Assembly (NCBI RefSeq): GCF_023370075.1
Contig: NZ_CP097150.1
Coordinates: forward strand, 496,001-560,000
Direction: 5' to 3'
Length of the DNA stretch: 64,000 nt
Source: Deinococcus sp. QL22
GTDB lineage: Bacteria; Deinococcota; Deinococci; Deinococcales; Deinococcaceae
Shown: piece after piece, positions 17,299 through 26,166 of the stretch
Layout: the number at the start of each line of letters is the position of its first letter
How positions within the stretch are numbered: the first letter of the stretch is position 1
Position numbers and translations under genes: made by a program
The notes under the pieces: model-generated
The model's input: the letters and a program-made list of their open reading frames with translations, nothing else
The model's database searches: none
What the model was told of the DNA's origin: nothing

Positions 17299-18848
17299 GC
17301 GGTGACCTCCGGGGAAAGGGCTTCCTGCGTCCGCCAACCGTCAACCATCCGCCAGATGCGCAGGGGGTTAGCGTTTTGCAACTCAGGGGGCAACAGGGAA
17401 TCGGGGAAATCCTGGTAAGCGAGGGGGCGGCTAAAGCGCTCAATGGCGCGGGTGCCCACACTGGTACTGCCGCCGTCACTGGTGGCTGGAAAGGGACCAC
17501 CATGAACGATGGCGTGCCCGACCTCCACCCCTGTGGGGAAGCCGTTGAGGACGAGGCGGCCCGACCTCGCACGCAGTACATCCACCACGTCCTGCCATTC
17601 AGAAAGTTCTCCAGGTAGGGCGTGCAGGGTGGCGGTGAGCTGACCTTCGAGCTCCAGCAGGACGCGGGCCAGTTGCTCGCGGTCGGCATACCGCACGGCC
17701 AGGCTGACCGGACCGAACACCTCGTGGGCCAATTCGGGCGAGGCGGACAGGGCGCCAAGAGGAACCTCATACAGCTGACAGTGCACCCCTGGCGTCACTT
17801 CTTGAATGGTTTGGCGCGTTGTCACATCTGCGTGCCTGGCCAAGGCTGCAGTTCCAGCGTCGTAAGCGTCTCTGATGCCACTGGAGAGGAGGGTGCAGGC
17901 GGGCACGGTCATCAGTTGCTCGGCCAGGTCCTGAAGAAGGGTGTCGCCAGCCTCGCCTTCAGGCACAAACAGTAGCCCTGGTTGGGTGCACAGCTGCCCG
18001 CCTGACCCGCTGATACTGCCGATCAGGCCCGTGACCAGGGCTGGGCCCCTTGCCCTGATGGCGGCCTCACTCAACACCAGGGGGTTGACGCTGCTCATCT
18101 CTGCGAATACGGGAATCGGCACTGGACGGGCCTGCGCGGCAGCGACCAACGCCATCCCCCCTCCACGTGAGCCGGTGAAGCCCACCGCGCGGATATGGGG
18201 ATGCCGCACCAGGGACAGGCCGACTTCATACCCGTCGTCATAGACCAGGGAGAAGACGCCGTGGGGCATGTTTGTCTGCGTGGCAGCGACAAGAAGCGCG
18301 TGTGCGGCTACCGCAGAGGTCGCAGGATGGGCCGGATGCGCCTTCGCCACTACCGGGCATCCGGCCGCCAATGCGGACGCCGTGTCGCCGCCAGCCACAC
18401 TGAAGGCAAGTGGGAAGTTGCTCGCCCCGAAGACGACTACCGGACCGAGGGGAATGCGCATGCTACGGACGTCGGGCTTGGGGGGTGTTCGTTCAGGGTT
18501 GGACAGGTCAAGGCGGGCATCGACCCATGAGCCGTCACGTACGAGGTCTGCGAAGAGCCGCAACTGATTGGCGGTGCGGGCGACCTCGCCACGCAGACGG
18601 GCTTCGGACAGCGCAGTCTCTTCCATGGCCCGCGCGATCAGCTCTTCAGCATGTGCGGCGATCTGGTCGGCGGCCGCGCTCAGGAACTCTGCCCGCCGCT
18701 GTCCAGACAGTTTGGCGTAAGGCAAGGCGGCCTGCCCGGCGTCCTCCATCAGCTGTGCCAGTTCGTCGGAAGACGTGACCGAGAAGGTGCTGGGGAGGAC
18801 TTGGCCCGTGGCAGGGTTGTGCGCCTGAAAGGTACGGGGCACCGTCAT
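17295..18848 (-). CDS. Alpha-ketoglutarate semialdehyde (2,5-dioxovalerate) dehydrogenase
   Basis: A 517-residue aldehyde dehydrogenase that should oxidise 2,5-dioxopentanoate to 2-oxoglutarate with NAD(P)+, the last step of hydroxyproline breakdown. Catalytic Cys287 is in GQLCTQPG, general base Glu250 in FAEMSS, and Asn144 in GASNFPLAFS. The start ATG at 18848 overlaps the stop of the deaminase gene by four bases; the longer frame upstream is an overlap artefact. Similarity in style (NPATGQVLP, MRIPLGPVVVFGASNFP) is to the type III ketoglutaric semialdehyde dehydrogenases found in hydroxyproline and sugar-acid operons. Confidence 0.92.
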   Translation of the reverse strand: MTVPRTFQAHNPATGQVLPSTFSVTSSDELAQLMEDAGQAALPYAKLSGQRRAEFLSAAADQIAAHAEELIARAMEETALSEARLRGEVARTANQLRLFADLVRDGSWVDARLDLSNPERTPPKPDVRSMRIPLGPVVVFGASNFPLAFSVAGGDTASALAAGCPVVAKAHPAHPATSAVAAHALLVAATQTNMPHGVFSLVYDDGYEVGLSLVRHPHIRAVGFTGSRGGGMALVAAAQARPVPIPVFAEMSSVNPLVLSEAAIRARGPALVTGLIGSISGSGGQLCTQPGLLFVPEGEAGDTLLQDLAEQLMTVPACTLLSSGIRDAYDAGTAALARHADVTTRQTIQEVTPGVHCQLYEVPLGALSASPELAHEVFGPVSLAVRYADREQLARVLLELEGQLTATLHALPGELSEWQDVVDVLRARSGRLVLNGFPTGVEVGHAIVHGGPFPATSDGGSTSVGTRAIERFSRPLAYQDFPDSLLPPELQNANPLRIWRMVDGWRTQEALSPEVTA

Positions 18849-19750
18849 ACCGGCGCAGGCTGACTGGCAGACGCCTGCTGGATGATCCCGCGTACTTCGC
18901 TGAATTCCGCAGGCGTGAGGGCCAGACGCGGAGCGCGCACACGCGCACTGCCATGCCCAGTTTCCTCCTGCACCTGCTTGATGAGCTGGACAAACTTGAT
19001 GCCCGTATCCAGCCTCAACAGTGGCAGGAACCAACGGTAAAGGTCGCTGGCTTCGTCCAGCCGACCCGCGCGGGCCAGGTTGAACAGGCGCACGCTCTCT
19101 GCGGGGTAGGCGTTGACCAGTCCAGCGATCCACCCGGTCGCCCCGGCGACCACCCCTTCAAGCAGCAGGTCATCCACGCCCACCATCAACTCGACATGTG
19201 AAGGAAGGGCGGCCGCCAGGGCGGTCACGCGGCGCACATCTGAACTCGATTCCTTCACAGCGCGCACGTTGGCGTGTTCGTCGACCAGCTCCAAAATGTG
19301 GGCCGTGAGGAAGTCCGTACGGTAGGCGATGGGGTTGTTATAGAGAATGACTGGCAGGTCGGTGGCGCTGATCACGGCAGCCATATGCAACTTCATCTCG
19401 CGCCAGTCGCTGGTGTACACGTAAGGCGGCAGCACCATCAAGCCCTGGCAACCGAGCTCCTGGGCCACCCTGGCGAGCCTAACGGCTCCCTGCGTACTCA
19501 GGCTGCCAATCCCAGGCACGACGGGCGCGTCTCCCAGGGCATCGACCAGCGTTTCAAGAATGGCAATCTTTTCGGATTCCTCAAGGGTATTGCCTTCGCC
19601 CAAGGATCCGAGTGGCACCATACCTCGGCTGCCTTCACGCATCATCCAGCGGGCATGATCACGGAGAAAGGCATGATCGACACTGCCGTCCTGATTGAAC
19701 GGAGTGGTGATGGCGGGAAAGACACCTTCAAAGATTTTGGACTGCGTCAT
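18845..19750 (-). CDS. DapA-family pyrroline-4-hydroxy-2-carboxylate deaminase
   Basis: A 301-residue class I aldolase-fold enzyme. Lys166 (RAVKESSSD) is the Schiff-base lysine and Tyr137 (ILYNNP) the catalytic tyrosine. By sequence alone it could be a dihydrodipicolinate synthase, but its place between the D-hydroxyproline dehydrogenase genes and the semialdehyde dehydrogenase gene points to deamination of 1-pyrroline-4-hydroxy-2-carboxylate to 2,5-dioxopentanoate. AGGAGG lies before the ATG. It overlaps the dehydrogenase gene by four bases. Confidence 0.88.
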   Translation of the reverse strand: MTQSKIFEGVFPAITTPFNQDGSVDHAFLRDHARWMMREGSRGMVPLGSLGEGNTLEESEKIAILETLVDALGDAPVVPGIGSLSTQGAVRLARVAQELGCQGLMVLPPYVYTSDWREMKLHMAAVISATDLPVILYNNPIAYRTDFLTAHILELVDEHANVRAVKESSSDVRRVTALAAALPSHVELMVGVDDLLLEGVVAGATGWIAGLVNAYPAESVRLFNLARAGRLDEASDLYRWFLPLLRLDTGIKFVQLIKQVQEETGHGSARVRAPRLALTPAEFSEVRGIIQQASASQPAPV

Positions 19751-19791
19751 GCTGTTTCCTCCTGGGAAAAGGGAATGAGGGCGGATGAGGG

Positions 19792-21108
19792 TCAGTGGAG
19801 TACGGAGTCACGCACTCCTGCTGGTTGAGCCCGGGGCTCAGCGGCGTGCAGCAGATCAGCAATGGGCACAGGTGTGAGGGGCGGGCGGACGCCGGAAAAT
19901 GTCCAACCATACAGTGTGGCGGTGGCCGGACCACAAATCCGACCCTGGCAGGTCCCCATGCCGCAACGCGTTTGCAACTTGGCGTCGGTCCACGACGTGC
20001 AGCGCTGGAGGTCACGGTGACGCACCTCTTCGCAGCGGCAGACGACCGTGTCGGCCTCAGGAAGGTTGCGGAGCTCCGGACGAAGGGCGAAAGACTGTTC
20101 TATCACTGCTTGAAACGCGTGCTGCCTTTCGACCTGCCGCGCCACCTCACGCAGCCGTCCGATTTGTCCTGTGGCTGCGCAGCCCGCTATGAAGCCCTCC
20201 AGCAGCGCCTTGTCCACACCGCCGACCCCGGTGACCTCGCCCGCCGCATAGACACCTGGGTGGCTGGTCTGCTGCCAGGTGCTCACCTGAACCGCTCCAG
20301 ACTTGTCGAGAGCGCACCCCAGCAACTGTGCCACGCGCGTGTCGGGCATCAGGTCGAAACCTGCAGCCAGCCAGTCGCATGCGAGGGTCTGGTCCCGGCC
20401 TCCACGGCGCAAGGTGACCTCTTCCAGACGGCCCTCACCGCGGGCGCACAGCGGATACGTCTGTGGCCAATACGGCACACCGCGGAGACCGGCGGCCAGC
20501 CGGAGGGCTTCTCCTCCCTTGCCTGGGAGGCGGCTGGCACTGAGGCCAAAACGGATCAGGTCAGCCCACCTGGCCTGCTCAGCCACCGCAATCACATGGG
20601 CACCTTTTCCTCGCAGGCTGGCCGCGACCGCCAGCAGCAGTGGTCCAGACCCTGCGACCACTACCCGTTGACCGCGCACGTTCAGTCCGCTTTTGGTCAT
20701 GGCCTGGAGGCCCCCTGCTCCCACCACACCCGGGAGCGTCCATCCGGGAAAGGGCAGAAAGCGTTCGGTCGCCCCTGTGGCCAGGATAACTGTGGTGGCC
20801 CGTACCCGGCGCAGCGATCCAGGCGTCGACACGGTCAGTGTCAATTCGTCTGTGTCCTGGGGGTCGACGAAGCTCACTTCTGCACGGTTCAACATCTGGA
20901 CTCCCAGGCTGCGCACTTTGCGCAGCAGGGCAGCTGCTGGACTAGACTGTTTCTCCTGGAGCCCACGCCAGATCTGTCCACCTGGTCCTGGGCTGGCGTC
21001 CAGCAGCACGACCTGCGCCCCACCCTCAGCAGCGGACCGTGCGGCCGTCAGCCCAGCGGGACCCGCACCAACCACCACGACGTCGGCGGAAACATCAGCC
21101 TTCACCAC
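19792..21108 (-). CDS. FAD/NAD(P)-binding subunit of D-hydroxyproline dehydrogenase
   Basis: A 438-residue flavoprotein with an N-terminal Rossmann motif (VVVGAGPAGLTAA, residues 11-23), a second dinucleotide site (VVVAGSGPLLLAVA) and a C-terminal BFD-like [2Fe-2S] segment (VCRCEEV and RCGMGTCQG). This architecture matches the alpha-type subunit of heteromeric D-hydroxyproline and opine dehydrogenases, which passes electrons from the D-amino-acid oxidase-type subunit. It starts with GTG GTG inside the end of the ferredoxin gene, which suggests coupled translation. Confidence 0.9.
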   Translation of the reverse strand: MVKADVSADVVVVGAGPAGLTAARSAAEGGAQVVLLDASPGPGGQIWRGLQEKQSSPAAALLRKVRSLGVQMLNRAEVSFVDPQDTDELTLTVSTPGSLRRVRATTVILATGATERFLPFPGWTLPGVVGAGGLQAMTKSGLNVRGQRVVVAGSGPLLLAVAASLRGKGAHVIAVAEQARWADLIRFGLSASRLPGKGGEALRLAAGLRGVPYWPQTYPLCARGEGRLEEVTLRRGGRDQTLACDWLAAGFDLMPDTRVAQLLGCALDKSGAVQVSTWQQTSHPGVYAAGEVTGVGGVDKALLEGFIAGCAATGQIGRLREVARQVERQHAFQAVIEQSFALRPELRNLPEADTVVCRCEEVRHRDLQRCTSWTDAKLQTRCGMGTCQGRICGPATATLYGWTFSGVRPPLTPVPIADLLHAAEPRAQPAGVRDSVLH

Positions 21109-21349
21109 GCACCTCCAGGATCCGCTCGACCACCATGTTCTCCTGGGCAGGTGTCAGGCAGGTGCGGACGAGCACACCGTCGACCAGGGCGCGGCACTCG
21201 GAGCAGACCCCCATGCCGCACAGCGCTCCACGAACCTCACCATCGTGACTGCGCCGTGTCACGTGCAATCCCAGGTTTTGCAATGCGGCAAGCACACTGA
21301 CGCCTTCATCCACCGTAATTCGACGAGCCTCAACGGTCAGTTCAGGCAT
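21095..21349 (-). CDS. (2Fe-2S)-binding small subunit of D-hydroxyproline dehydrogenase
   Basis: An 84-residue ferredoxin-like protein with cluster ligands Cys44, Cys49, Cys52 and Cys64 (ALCGMGVCSECRA then RTC). Small subunits of this kind sit between the two flavoprotein subunits in hydroxyproline and sarcosine-type oxidases. It overlaps the upstream oxidase gene by eight bases and the downstream flavoprotein gene by fourteen, so all three are almost surely made together. The upstream in-frame start at 21382 would lie inside the oxidase gene and is not favoured. Confidence 0.9.
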   Translation of the reverse strand: MPELTVEARRITVDEGVSVLAALQNLGLHVTRRSHDGEVRGALCGMGVCSECRALVDGVLVRTCLTPAQENMVVERILEVRGEG

Positions 21350-22454
21350 GGTGTTCCCCCGCGCCGAACCGTTCCAGACCAAGTGAGACGCCCGGAAGGG
21401 GTGAGGCCTCGCCCGTCAGGTACGTCCGGAGAAGTTCCGCGGTCGCCAGTGCCGTGGTGATGCCCAGACCTTCATGGCCCACGGCGAGGTAGATGCCAGG
21501 CCGGTCTGGATGCGGCCCCACGATCGGCAGGTGATCTGGGGAAGCGCTGCGCAGCCCCGTCCAAACCCTCAGGGCACTGACATTTGGCAGCCCGGGAAGA
21601 AAATCAGCGGCCCGGTCCAGCATCCGGCGCAGGAGCGGCCAGTCGATCTGCTTGTCCACTGGCCCGAATTGGCGGCTGGACCCGATCAGCAATTGTCCGG
21701 TCGGGCGCGGCTGCACGTTGAAGGCCACGCTGTCAGCCTCGCTGCCGTGCGCACTTTTCAGGTAGCCCAATTCGACCAGCTGGTGGTTGACCTTGAGCGG
21801 GGTGCGCTCCGTGATGAGCAGGTGGCCTTTCCGGGGACGCAGGGGCAGTTCGGATAGAAGGGACGACGCATCCGCACCGCCCGCCACAACCACCAGATCG
21901 GCCCCCAACCTCCTGCCATCTTTGAGGCGGACCACACGGTCTTCCAGCGCGATCACCTCTCCGTGCTGCACGTCCGCTCCTGCCCGCTCAAGAAGGAACC
22001 GGGCCACCACCGGGGCGTAGACCACGGCGTCATCTGGCACTCGCAGGGCGCCCGCTAGTCCCCTGCGCAGAGACGGCTCGTGGCGCGAGAGTTCCCCGGT
22101 ATCCAGAACCGTCGCCTGTCGTCCTGTGGAAAGGTACTGCTGCTGTTTGGGGTGTACTGCAAACAGCTCTTCCTCGTCACTTGCGATCCACAGGGTGCCG
22201 CACCGCCGGTAGTCCGCCTGAGCGGGCAGGTGCGGTACCAGGGCTTCCCAGAGTTCCAGGCTGAGGCTGGTCAGTGCGAGTTGGGCCGGACTGTCGTCCA
22301 TCACCACCAGGTGGCCCATCCCTGCCGCCGTTGAGCCGCCGCCAACCGTCCCGGCTTCGATCACAGTGACCTGCCAGCCCTGGCGGGCCAAGGCGGCGGC
22401 GCAGGCGGCACCGACCATGCCACCACCCACCACCACGCCATGGAGCTGCCTCAC
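21342..22454 (-). CDS. FAD-dependent D-hydroxyproline dehydrogenase catalytic subunit
   Basis: A 370-residue member of the D-amino-acid oxidase (DAO) family, which should oxidise cis-4-hydroxy-D-proline to 1-pyrroline-4-hydroxy-2-carboxylate. The FAD motif VVVGGGMVGAACAAAL begins at residue 7, and the C-terminal GHEGLGITTA is also typical. The likely start is GTG at 22454, overlapping the epimerase stop (GTGA) and placing the Rossmann strand at the N-terminus; the longer frame to 22577 is antisense-like and lies inside the epimerase gene. Confidence 0.9.
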   Translation of the reverse strand: MRQLHGVVVGGGMVGAACAAALARQGWQVTVIEAGTVGGGSTAAGMGHLVVMDDSPAQLALTSLSLELWEALVPHLPAQADYRRCGTLWIASDEEELFAVHPKQQQYLSTGRQATVLDTGELSRHEPSLRRGLAGALRVPDDAVVYAPVVARFLLERAGADVQHGEVIALEDRVVRLKDGRRLGADLVVVAGGADASSLLSELPLRPRKGHLLITERTPLKVNHQLVELGYLKSAHGSEADSVAFNVQPRPTGQLLIGSSRQFGPVDKQIDWPLLRRMLDRAADFLPGLPNVSALRVWTGLRSASPDHLPIVGPHPDRPGIYLAVGHEGLGITTALATAELLRTYLTGEASPLPGVSLGLERFGAGEHHA

Positions 22455-23422
22455 CTGTCCACCACATCCGCACGGATGCCCCACGCAAATGGGTCTCCCG
22501 GCTGGACAATCAGCGTCCCTTCGGCCGTGATGAAAGCCTGTCCGGTGATGGTCGGGTGGACGGCGCCGTCCTGCCAACGGTAATGCCCCTCGAACTCGGT
22601 ACCGATCACGCTCTGCTGCACCCAGGGTTGACCCGGGGCAAGCTGGCCATCGGCCGCCAGGCAGGCCATCTTGGCGCTGGTACCGGTGCCGCAGGGGCTC
22701 CGGTCATACGCTTTGCCGGGACACAGCACGAAGTTTCGTGAAACACCATCCACCTGTCCGAGCAGTTCGATGTGATCAATTTCGGCTCCATCCGCACCAG
22801 TGACACCGGCAGCCACCAGGGCCTGGCGGATGCGCCAGGCAGAGTCAGTCAACGCTTCCACATTGGCAATGTTGAGATCCTGTGTCCCGGCATCTGTCAG
22901 AAAGAACCAGTTGCCGCCCCAGGCCACGTCCCCGCGCACCTCACCAATCCCCGGCACCTGAACGGTGACATCCTGGCGGTGGCGATAGGCAGGGACATTT
23001 TGCACACTGACGCGCCCGTCCCCGTGCAGTGTGGCGGAAACGACCCCCACTGGGGTGTCGATGAGGTGCTCCCCAGGTTCGATCTGGCCCAGGTAGGCCA
23101 GGGTGGTGATCAGGCCGATAGTGCCATGACCGCACATGTTGAGTGGGCCTACGTTGTTGAAGAAGATCACGCCTGCGGCGCAGTCCGGCACACAGGGGGG
23201 AACGAGCAGAGCACTCACGAGCACGTTGTTCCCGCGCGGCTCATTGTTGATCAGGCTGCGCCAGGCATCAAAGTCCCTTGTCAGAGCTCGTCGTTGCTCG
23301 GCCAGTGTCGTCCCGGGGAGCAGCGGAAATCCGTCCAGTACGATGCGAGTCGGCTCACCCGCAGTGTGGGAATCGATGAATCTCAAACGCCGCGGAACGC
23401 GCGCCTGGCTTAGTTGGAACAT
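22451..23422 (-). CDS. 4-hydroxyproline 2-epimerase (proline racemase family)
   Basis: A 323-residue enzyme that should convert trans-4-hydroxy-L-proline to cis-4-hydroxy-D-proline, the first pathway step. Both catalytic cysteines are present, Cys97 (NMCGHGTIG) and Cys244 (DRSPCGTGTSA), which argues against a hydroxyproline dehydratase, where one is threonine. It is first in a seven-gene operon with overlapping genes. The ATG at 23422 lies six bases from TAGGAT, so the operon transcript appears to be leaderless. Confidence 0.93.
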   Translation of the reverse strand: MFQLSQARVPRRLRFIDSHTAGEPTRIVLDGFPLLPGTTLAEQRRALTRDFDAWRSLINNEPRGNNVLVSALLVPPCVPDCAAGVIFFNNVGPLNMCGHGTIGLITTLAYLGQIEPGEHLIDTPVGVVSATLHGDGRVSVQNVPAYRHRQDVTVQVPGIGEVRGDVAWGGNWFFLTDAGTQDLNIANVEALTDSAWRIRQALVAAGVTGADGAEIDHIELLGQVDGVSRNFVLCPGKAYDRSPCGTGTSAKMACLAADGQLAPGQPWVQQSVIGTEFEGHYRWQDGAVHPTITGQAFITAEGTLIVQPGDPFAWGIRADVVDR

Positions 23423-23500
23423 GCGTTCATCCTAGGGACGCCCAGGCACAGTGTCTTGTACAGGTTCATAACGTGAAGCGACGCTTCTTGCACAATGCAG
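23423..23500 (-). promoter_or_regulatory. Hydroxyproline operon promoter with direct repeats
   Basis: On the minus strand TAGGAT (23429-23434) lies six bases from the epimerase ATG, with AAGACA 17 bases further upstream. On the plus strand TCTTGTACA and TCTTGCACA occur at 23454 and 23486, 32 bases apart on the same face. Direct repeats of this type are typical AraC-family sites, so the divergent regulator probably binds here. Confidence 0.55.
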
Positions 23501-23596
23501 TCTGCGAGAGCCTAGAATCCCTGGCACACTCAACGTCGTGAGTGGATTGATCGCAGAACGCCGTAGAATTGCGTCATAGTAGGAGTGGAGGACGAC

Positions 23597-24334
23597 GTGC
23601 TGACATCCCCCCTACCGGAAGAATTCAGTACTCCCGGTCTACTCACGGTGCTGGAGCTGCTTCATTTTCTTCCCAATACAGTCGCATTCCTGAAGGACGC
23701 CCAGGGTCGGTATCTTTACGGGAACGATACCCTCCTTCGCCGACTACGCCTCAATGGGGCAAGCGACTTGACCGGCAAACAGGCCAGTGACGTCTTTCCA
23801 CCGACGCTTGGTCAGAGTTATACCCAGCAGGACCTGATGGTTCTGACGGGAAAGACACTGACCGAGCATCTCGAACTTCACCTCTACACAGGCGGGCTTT
23901 CGGGCTGGTGCCTGACCACCAAGCGCGTCCTGACCTTACCCAACGGCCAGACCATTGGGCTGATGGGGATCTCACGTGATCTCGCAGTCTCTTCAAGCAG
24001 CGGGTCGGCCCTTTCCGAAGCTGTCGCCTATATCCATGAGCACTATGATCAGCCACTGCAGATTGCGGCCTTGGCACGGCAGACACAGATGAGCCTGGTG
24101 ACCTTTGAACGTCAGATTAAGCGGGTCTATGGCGTCACGCCGAGTCAGCTCCTGATTCGGGCTAGGGTAGAAGCAGCCACTAAGTTGTTGCAGACCACAA
24201 CGCTGCCTGTTGCCAGAATCGCAGTCGAGTGTGGGTACTTTGACCACAGTGCCTTCAGCCGCATTTTTAGAACGACGGTGGGCGTTACCCCCCGGCAGTT
24301 CCGCCAGCTGGTTCAGGCAAAGGGCAAGCCCTGA
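23597..24334 (+). CDS. AraC-family regulator with N-terminal PAS-like domain
   Basis: About 245 residues. Residues 10-125 resemble a PAS sensor (LPNTVAFLKDAQGRYLYGND, GKQASDVFP), and residues 140-245 carry the two AraC helix-turn-helices (LAALARQTQMSLVTFERQIK-like and VECGYFDHSAFSRIFRTTVG). GTG 23597 has GGAGG at good spacing; the GTG at 23585 does not. It is divergent from the hydroxyproline operon and is probably its activator, sensing hydroxyproline or a pathway intermediate through the PAS domain. Confidence 0.88.
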   Translation: MLTSPLPEEFSTPGLLTVLELLHFLPNTVAFLKDAQGRYLYGNDTLLRRLRLNGASDLTGKQASDVFPPTLGQSYTQQDLMVLTGKTLTEHLELHLYTGGLSGWCLTTKRVLTLPNGQTIGLMGISRDLAVSSSSGSALSEAVAYIHEHYDQPLQIAALARQTQMSLVTFERQIKRVYGVTPSQLLIRARVEAATKLLQTTTLPVARIAVECGYFDHSAFSRIFRTTVGVTPRQFRQLVQAKGKP

Positions 24335-24559
24335 GGAAACGTTACTCCGACCCTTCTTCAAAACGCATGACAAGTCACGGAAGAGCCGCTACTGTACAGT
24401 GTTTCTGCGATCAAACCCCTCTATAGCCGGCATCCACACGACGGCTCGCGAACCGCGCTCTGCCGATCATGGCGTACAACATTCCCGCGTCCGTGCTCGT
24501 CAAACTGGAGCGTGCCACGCTGAAGACCCTGCATGCCGAAGGGGGTGCATGCGACTGGA
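24335..24559. other. Non-coding stretch after the AraC gene
   Basis: No supported gene on either strand. Confidence 0.4.
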
Positions 24560-24665
24560 TGACGTCAGCTTCGGGACGCCCCGCAGCTGGCAATAATCTT
24601 GGTGTAGCGACGTGCCCTCATAGAAAGAGGACACCATCCATACTTGCAACGGCATATCGGGATAC
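24560..24665 (-). repeat. Dispersed repeat, copy 1, with an 18-codon frame
   Basis: The minus strand is about three-quarters identical to 30245-30345 on the plus strand. Both copies contain an ATG-to-TGA frame of 18 codons in the same register: MRARRYTKIIASCGASRS here and MTTHRHNTIIASIGVPQG there. The source is not recognised; it may be an IS or small-RNA relic. Confidence 0.4.
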
Positions 24666-24855
24666 CCCGACCTGGGCCCAGCGTCAGGGATGCTGTCATG
24701 AGACGCAACGGTGAGGGCACGAGACACCGATGTTCCGTCCAATCCCTAGTTCAGCTTCAAGGTAATTCCGTACCGCCGTGCTCACTCAATGGCGCGGGTA
24801 GGCGCTGCAAGGAAGATACATTGGCAGCCTTCAAGCCAACTATCTGCACTAAACA

Positions 24856-24899
24856 CCCCTGCACTGAAAGCGCAGGGGTTGTGGAGCGGCTCTAGCCGC
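24856..24899. repeat. Double hairpin, second copy
   Basis: CCCCTGCACT with its near inverse AGCGCAGGGG (24856-24878), then GCGGCTCTAGCCGC (24886-24899). It has the same architecture as 3937-3976, with compensating base changes in the stems. This suggests a structured element end or REP-like repeat. Confidence 0.45.
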
Positions 24900-24933
24900 C
24901 CTCAATCTTCTAGGATGAATTTTGCCGAGGTCC

Positions 24934-26166
24934 TTAGCCCTGCGCTCCTTGCCCCAGGCAAAGCCGGAAGCCGCGCAGCTCGTAGCCCTTCACGACCTCG
25001 TTGTAACCCACCTGGGGTTCAGTGATCATCTCCAGATCCCGCCATACCAGCAAGCGGCGTAGGAACACGTCCGACTCCTTGATGGCTAGGAACGCCCCGG
25101 GGCAGCGGTGATGGCCGTCGCCAAAGGCCAGAACCTGAGGCTGCATGCCACGCGGCAATTTGCGGCCAGGGCAGAGTTCCCCTGCGTCCGTGCCCATCAC
25201 CTCCAGATCCACATTGGCTTCCTGCACGTTCAGGGCCAGCAGGCTGCCCCGCGGTATGGTCTGGCCCTCCACGATCAAATTCTCCTCGGCGCGGCGATAG
25301 AGCATGGTCACGACCGGCTCCAGCCGCAGAATCTCATGCAGGATGGCGTGGCGTTCCTTCTCGGTGCCGTGGACGTATTCGGCACGCAGCTCCGGGTTCT
25401 TCAACAGGTGCCAGGCGGCGGCGCTGATGAACTCGCGCGTGGTTACCATCCCCGCCGTGCCGTAGGTCAGGCACTCAGTCATGATCTCTACGTCGTTGTA
25501 CTCGCGGTCAAGCAGGTGGCTGATCAGGTCGTCCTTGCGCTCCCTGCGCCGGGCCTCGATGGCTGGTTTCACGTCCAGAAAGTAAAAGAGTGCCATCTGC
25601 GCCTGCTGCCGCCGGGCCGAGAGCCAGCCTCTGCTGGGCTGTGTGCTGCCCGGTTCGCTGTCGCCGCCTCCCTCCACGAAGGAGATGATGCGGCGCTCCA
25701 AGCCAGGCAGGCGGCTGTCAGTCAGGCCGACGACCTGCGCGGCTACGTTCACGGCAAGCTTGAGGCCGAGATCGTCGAGGTTCATCTCACCCTTACGGAT
25801 CAGTTCGGCGATCAACTCGTCGGCCAGCGCGGCGATCATCGGTTCGTAGTCTGCAACCCGGGTGGGCGTGAAGTAGCGGGCGGTCGAGCGGCGCATCTCG
25901 TGGTGCTTCTCGCCCTCCTCGAACAGAACGGGCAGGTTGCCCAGGCCCCGGACGCCACTGGCGACCTCGGACATGAAGCCCGCCTGGCGCACTCCCTCAG
26001 CACGCAGAATGTCACGCGCAGTCTGGAAATCGTGAATGCGGTAGACGCCGTGTTCGTCCACCTCAATGGCTTCGCCTATTTTGGAGGCGATGGAGTCGCG
26101 CCGGGTGAGCGAGGCCGTATCCCCGTGAAAAGGGCAACGGGGCGCGTCGGATGGGGAAGTGGTCAT
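24934..26166 (-). CDS. Cytochrome P450
   Basis: A 410-residue soluble bacterial P450 monooxygenase. The haem-ligand loop [13 protein letters not shown] places the thiolate at Cys355, and the ExxR motif is Glu278-Arg281 (HEILRLEP). The I-helix reads AGMVTTRE (238-245): the oxygen-activating Thr242 is kept, but the acidic residue normally before it is Val241. It overlaps the MarR gene by four bases and is last in a two-gene operon. Substrate unknown; the ferredoxin partner is not in this operon. Confidence 0.93.
   Translation of the reverse strand: MTTSPSDAPRCPFHGDTASLTRRDSIASKIGEAIEVDEHGVYRIHDFQTARDILRAEGVRQAGFMSEVASGVRGLGNLPVLFEEGEKHHEMRRSTARYFTPTRVADYEPMIAALADELIAELIRKGEMNLDDLGLKLAVNVAAQVVGLTDSRLPGLERRIISFVEGGGDSEPGSTQPSRGWLSARRQQAQMALFYFLDVKPAIEARRRERKDDLISHLLDREYNDVEIMTECLTYGTAGMVTTREFISAAAWHLLKNPELRAEYVHGTEKERHAILHEILRLEPVVTMLYRRAEENLIVEGQTIPRGSLLALNVQEANVDLEVMGTDAGELCPGRKLPRGMQPQVLAFGDGHHRCPGAFLAIKESDVFLRRLLVWRDLEMITEPQVGYNEVVKGYELRGFRLCLGQGAQG

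Noticed and set aside
17299..19133. A longer aldehyde dehydrogenase start at 19133
   Set aside because: The extra 95 residues lie inside the deaminase gene in another frame and have no similarity to the family. The overlap start at 18848 is the normal N-terminus.
19795..21300. A 501-codon open frame on the plus strand
   Set aside because: It lies wholly antisense to the hydroxyproline dehydrogenase genes, which carry clear flavin and iron-sulfur motifs. The antisense product has no recognisable domain and the frame is explained by high GC codon use.
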